64,000 nt of DNA from Actinomycetota bacterium (GTDB lineage Bacteria > Actinomycetota > Actinomycetes > S36-B12). Positions 62,320 through 64,000 of the stretch are shown here, piece by piece (position 1 is the first letter of the stretch; each line of letters starts with the position of its first letter). The DNA lies in assembly GCA_016870515.1 (NCBI GenBank), contig VGBL01000004.1, forward strand, positions 62,001 through 126,000, read 5' to 3'. The notes below the pieces were generated by a model that was not told where the DNA came from, made no database searches, and saw nothing but the letters and a program-made list of their open reading frames with translations. The translations under genes and the position numbers were made by a program.

Positions 62320-64000
62320 ATGGTGGCATCCCCAGCGCCCACGGTGATCGGGCAGGCTCCCCGTCGCGGACGGGTCCTCCTCCCGACCATCATCATCCTG
62401 GGCGCCCTGGTCATCGGTTTCGTGCTCTTCACGAGCTTCTACACCGACTGGCTGTGGTTCGACTCCGTGGGCAATACCAGCGTCTACACGACCCAGCTGA
62501 CCACGCGCGCGGTGATGTTTGGCACCTTCGGCCTAACGATGGCGGTGGTCATCGGCGGCACCATGTGGCTGGCCTACCGGATTCGACCTGTCGTCACCCC
62601 GCTCACTCAGGAGCAGGCCGGCCTGGAGCGCTATCGCGCCAGCCTCGCGCCCTTCCGCGTCCTCATCACCTTCGTCGTGACCTTCCTCGTGTCGCTGCTG
62701 GCCGCCATCTCGGCGTCCTCCGAGTGGTCGAACTTCCTGCAGTGGCGAAATGCCACCGACTTCGGCATCACCGACCCGCAGTTCGGCCTCGATCTGGGCT
62801 TCTACGTCTTCACGTATCCCTTCCTGCGCTTCGTCCTCGGCTTCGCATTCACCGCTGTGATCCTGGCCATCCTGCTGGCCATTGCCATTCACTATCTCTA
62901 CGGCGGCCTTCGGCTGCAGCCCAAGGGCGATCGCGCCAGCGTCGGCGCGCAGGTGCACCTGTCACTGCTGATCGCCATCTTCCTGCTCCTGAAGGCAGCC
63001 GCCTACTGGCTCGATCGCTACGGCCTCATGGTCAAGAGCGAGGCGCTGGTGCAGGGGTTCACGGGCATGAAGTACACCGATGCCAACGCCGTCCTACCCG
63101 CCCTGACGATCCTGACCTTCGTGGCCCTGCTGGTGGCAGTGCTCTTCCTGGTCAACGTCCTCGTGCGCAACTGGGTCATCCCCACGATCGGGCTCGGCCT
63201 CCTGGTCGGCTCATCCACCCTGATCGGCGGGGTCTACCCGGCAATCGTCCAGCAGTTCCAGGTGCGGCCGAGCGAACTCGTGCGCGAGCAGCCCTTCATC
63301 GAGCGCAACATCACCGCCACGCGATCGGCCTACGGCATTGCCCGTGCCGACGTGCAGGACTACGCGGGCACGGTAGATCCGCCGAGCCCTGAGGTCATCG
63401 CTGCCAACTCCGGCACGCTCGACAACATCCGGTTGCTCGACCCAGCGCTGGCCTCGCCCACTTACAACCAGCTCCAGCAGATCCGCGCCTACTACTCCTT
63501 CAACGACACCCTCGATGTCGACCGCTACATGATGGAGGGCGGCCGGCGTGGTGCGGTCGTGGCGGCTCGCGAGATCAACATCGCCGGGATCCCCGAAAAC
63601 CAGCGCAACTGGGCCAATGATCACGCCGTCTATACCCACGGATACGGCTTCGTCTCGGCCTATGACAACACGGCGCTGACCAATGGGCAGCCCGACTTCT
63701 TCGAGAGCGACATCCCACCGGAGGGCTTGCTCGATATCGAGCAGCCGCGTATCTACTTCGGCGAACTCTCGCCGGTGTTCTCCATCGTCGGCGGCCCCGA
63801 GGGTTTGCCGCCGATCGAACTGGACTACCCCGACGATGCGAGCCCGACCGGGCAGGTCAACAACACCTACACCGGCACGGGGGGCGTCCGGGTCGGTTCG
63901 CTCTTACACCGCCTTCTCTTCGCCACGAAGTTCCAGGACAGCAACATCCTGCTGACCGACCTCATCAACGAGGAATCTCGGATCCTGTGGGATCGCCCCC
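62320..64000 (+). CDS. UPF0182 membrane protein (3' end outside the window)
   Basis: At least 560 residues of a large UPF0182 protein, normally about 950-1000. About seven membrane segments lie in the first 320 residues, then the extracellular region begins (RPSELVREQPFIERNITATRSAYG, NQLQQIRAYYSFNDTLDVDRY, HGYGFVSAYDN). ATG at 62320 is in frame with GTG at 62323; TAAGTT lies 3 and 6 nt upstream respectively, so by the window's leaderless pattern the GTG is the better start. Function unknown. Confidence 0.9.
   Translation, partial: MVASPAPTVIGQAPRRGRVLLPTIIILGALVIGFVLFTSFYTDWLWFDSVGNTSVYTTQLTTRAVMFGTFGLTMAVVIGGTMWLAYRIRPVVTPLTQEQAGLERYRASLAPFRVLITFVVTFLVSLLAAISASSEWSNFLQWRNATDFGITDPQFGLDLGFYVFTYPFLRFVLGFAFTAVILAILLAIAIHYLYGGLRLQPKGDRASVGAQVHLSLLIAIFLLLKAAAYWLDRYGLMVKSEALVQGFTGMKYTDANAVLPALTILTFVALLVAVLFLVNVLVRNWVIPTIGLGLLVGSSTLIGGVYPAIVQQFQVRPSELVREQPFIERNITATRSAYGIARADVQDYAGTVDPPSPEVIAANSGTLDNIRLLDPALASPTYNQLQQIRAYYSFNDTLDVDRYMMEGGRRGAVVAAREINIAGIPENQRNWANDHAVYTHGYGFVSAYDNTALTNGQPDFFESDIPPEGLLDIEQPRIYFGELSPVFSIVGGPEGLPPIELDYPDDASPTGQVNNTYTGTGGVRVGSLLHRLLFATKFQDSNILLTDLINEESRILWDRP

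Noticed and set aside
1-64000. CRISPR array, rRNA or tRNA genes, prophage
   Set aside because: Reading through the window I saw no regularly spaced repeats, no cloverleaf ending in a tRNA acceptor, no rRNA signatures, and no integrase or phage structural genes; small RNAs cannot be excluded by eye.

Overview
The window is high-GC DNA from a member of the Actinomycetota. It carries mycothiol-linked genes (mshB, mycoredoxin, a bacterial-type ino1), the succinylase branch of diaminopimelate synthesis (dapC, dapD, an M20 deacylase), DUF3107 and DUF3117 proteins, an AdnA/AdnB pair, UvrD2 and a UPF0182 protein. From memory, gene order in two long stretches follows conserved actinobacterial blocks: about 7.4-23 kb resembles the M. 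tuberculosis Rv1170-Rv1232 region (mshB, fdxC, dapC, dapD, DUF3117, O-methyltransferase, htrA, tatB, mrp, mgtE-like), and about 28-64 kb resembles Rv3193-Rv3211 (rhlE, ferritin-like, DUF3107, tetR, moeZ, adnAB, nudC, mycoredoxin, uvrD2, zincin, Lon-like, UPF0182). I could not run a search, so species-level placement is not attempted.

Layout. 1-5.3 kb: a peptide/nickel-type ABC importer operon. 5.3-11 kb: S9 peptidase, mshB, VanW-like protein, SirB1-like protein. 11.2-16.2 kb: ferredoxin, dapC, citrate synthase, then a 1.4-kb cassette (one AbiEi/DUF559-type gene inside a pair of 74-nt inverted repeats) and dapD. 16.3-23.3 kb: YceI protein, secreted repeat protein, small DivIVA and DUF3117 proteins, O-methyltransferase, HtrA, TatB, then an Mrp / DUF1003 / soluble MgtE-like operon. 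23.3-28.3 kb: CoA-ester lyase, J-domain protein, acyl-CoA dehydrogenase, membrane protein, DUF2332-NUDIX fusion. 28.4-36.1 kb: DEAD helicase, ferritin-like protein, DUF3107, TetR, hydrolase, and a gamma-glutamylation type amine-catabolism operon. 36.2-44.3 kb: AIM24 and PuuD-like genes, MoeZ, ino1-padR, a damaged DUF554 gene, CDGSH protein, a large flippase-like membrane protein. 44.4-64 kb: AdnA-AdnB, acyltransferase, NudC, mycoredoxin, UvrD2, a ThiF-like protein, remnants of a ParA/MinD-type gene, an M20 deacylase, NUDIX, zincin, Lon-like protease and a truncated UPF0182 gene.

The genes form three functional themes: cell-wall precursor and mycothiol supply (dap genes, mshB, ino1, mycoredoxin, citrate synthase), envelope quality control (HtrA, TatB, Lon-like protease, VanW-like, UPF0104), and DNA repair (AdnAB, UvrD2, DEAD helicase).

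The most unusual item is the cassette at 13881-15256: two 74-nt imperfect inverted repeats, each made of two hairpins and an extra half-site, enclosing a single gene with an antitoxin-like N-terminus and a Vsr/DUF559-like nuclease C-terminus. Its design resembles a REP/RAYT unit but with a different enzyme. Two window-wide patterns also stand out. At least 18 start codons lie exactly 6 nt after a -10-like hexamer, the signature of leaderless transcripts, and it corrects several starts. Six of 14 convergent gene pairs share one CTAG as interlocked TAG stops.
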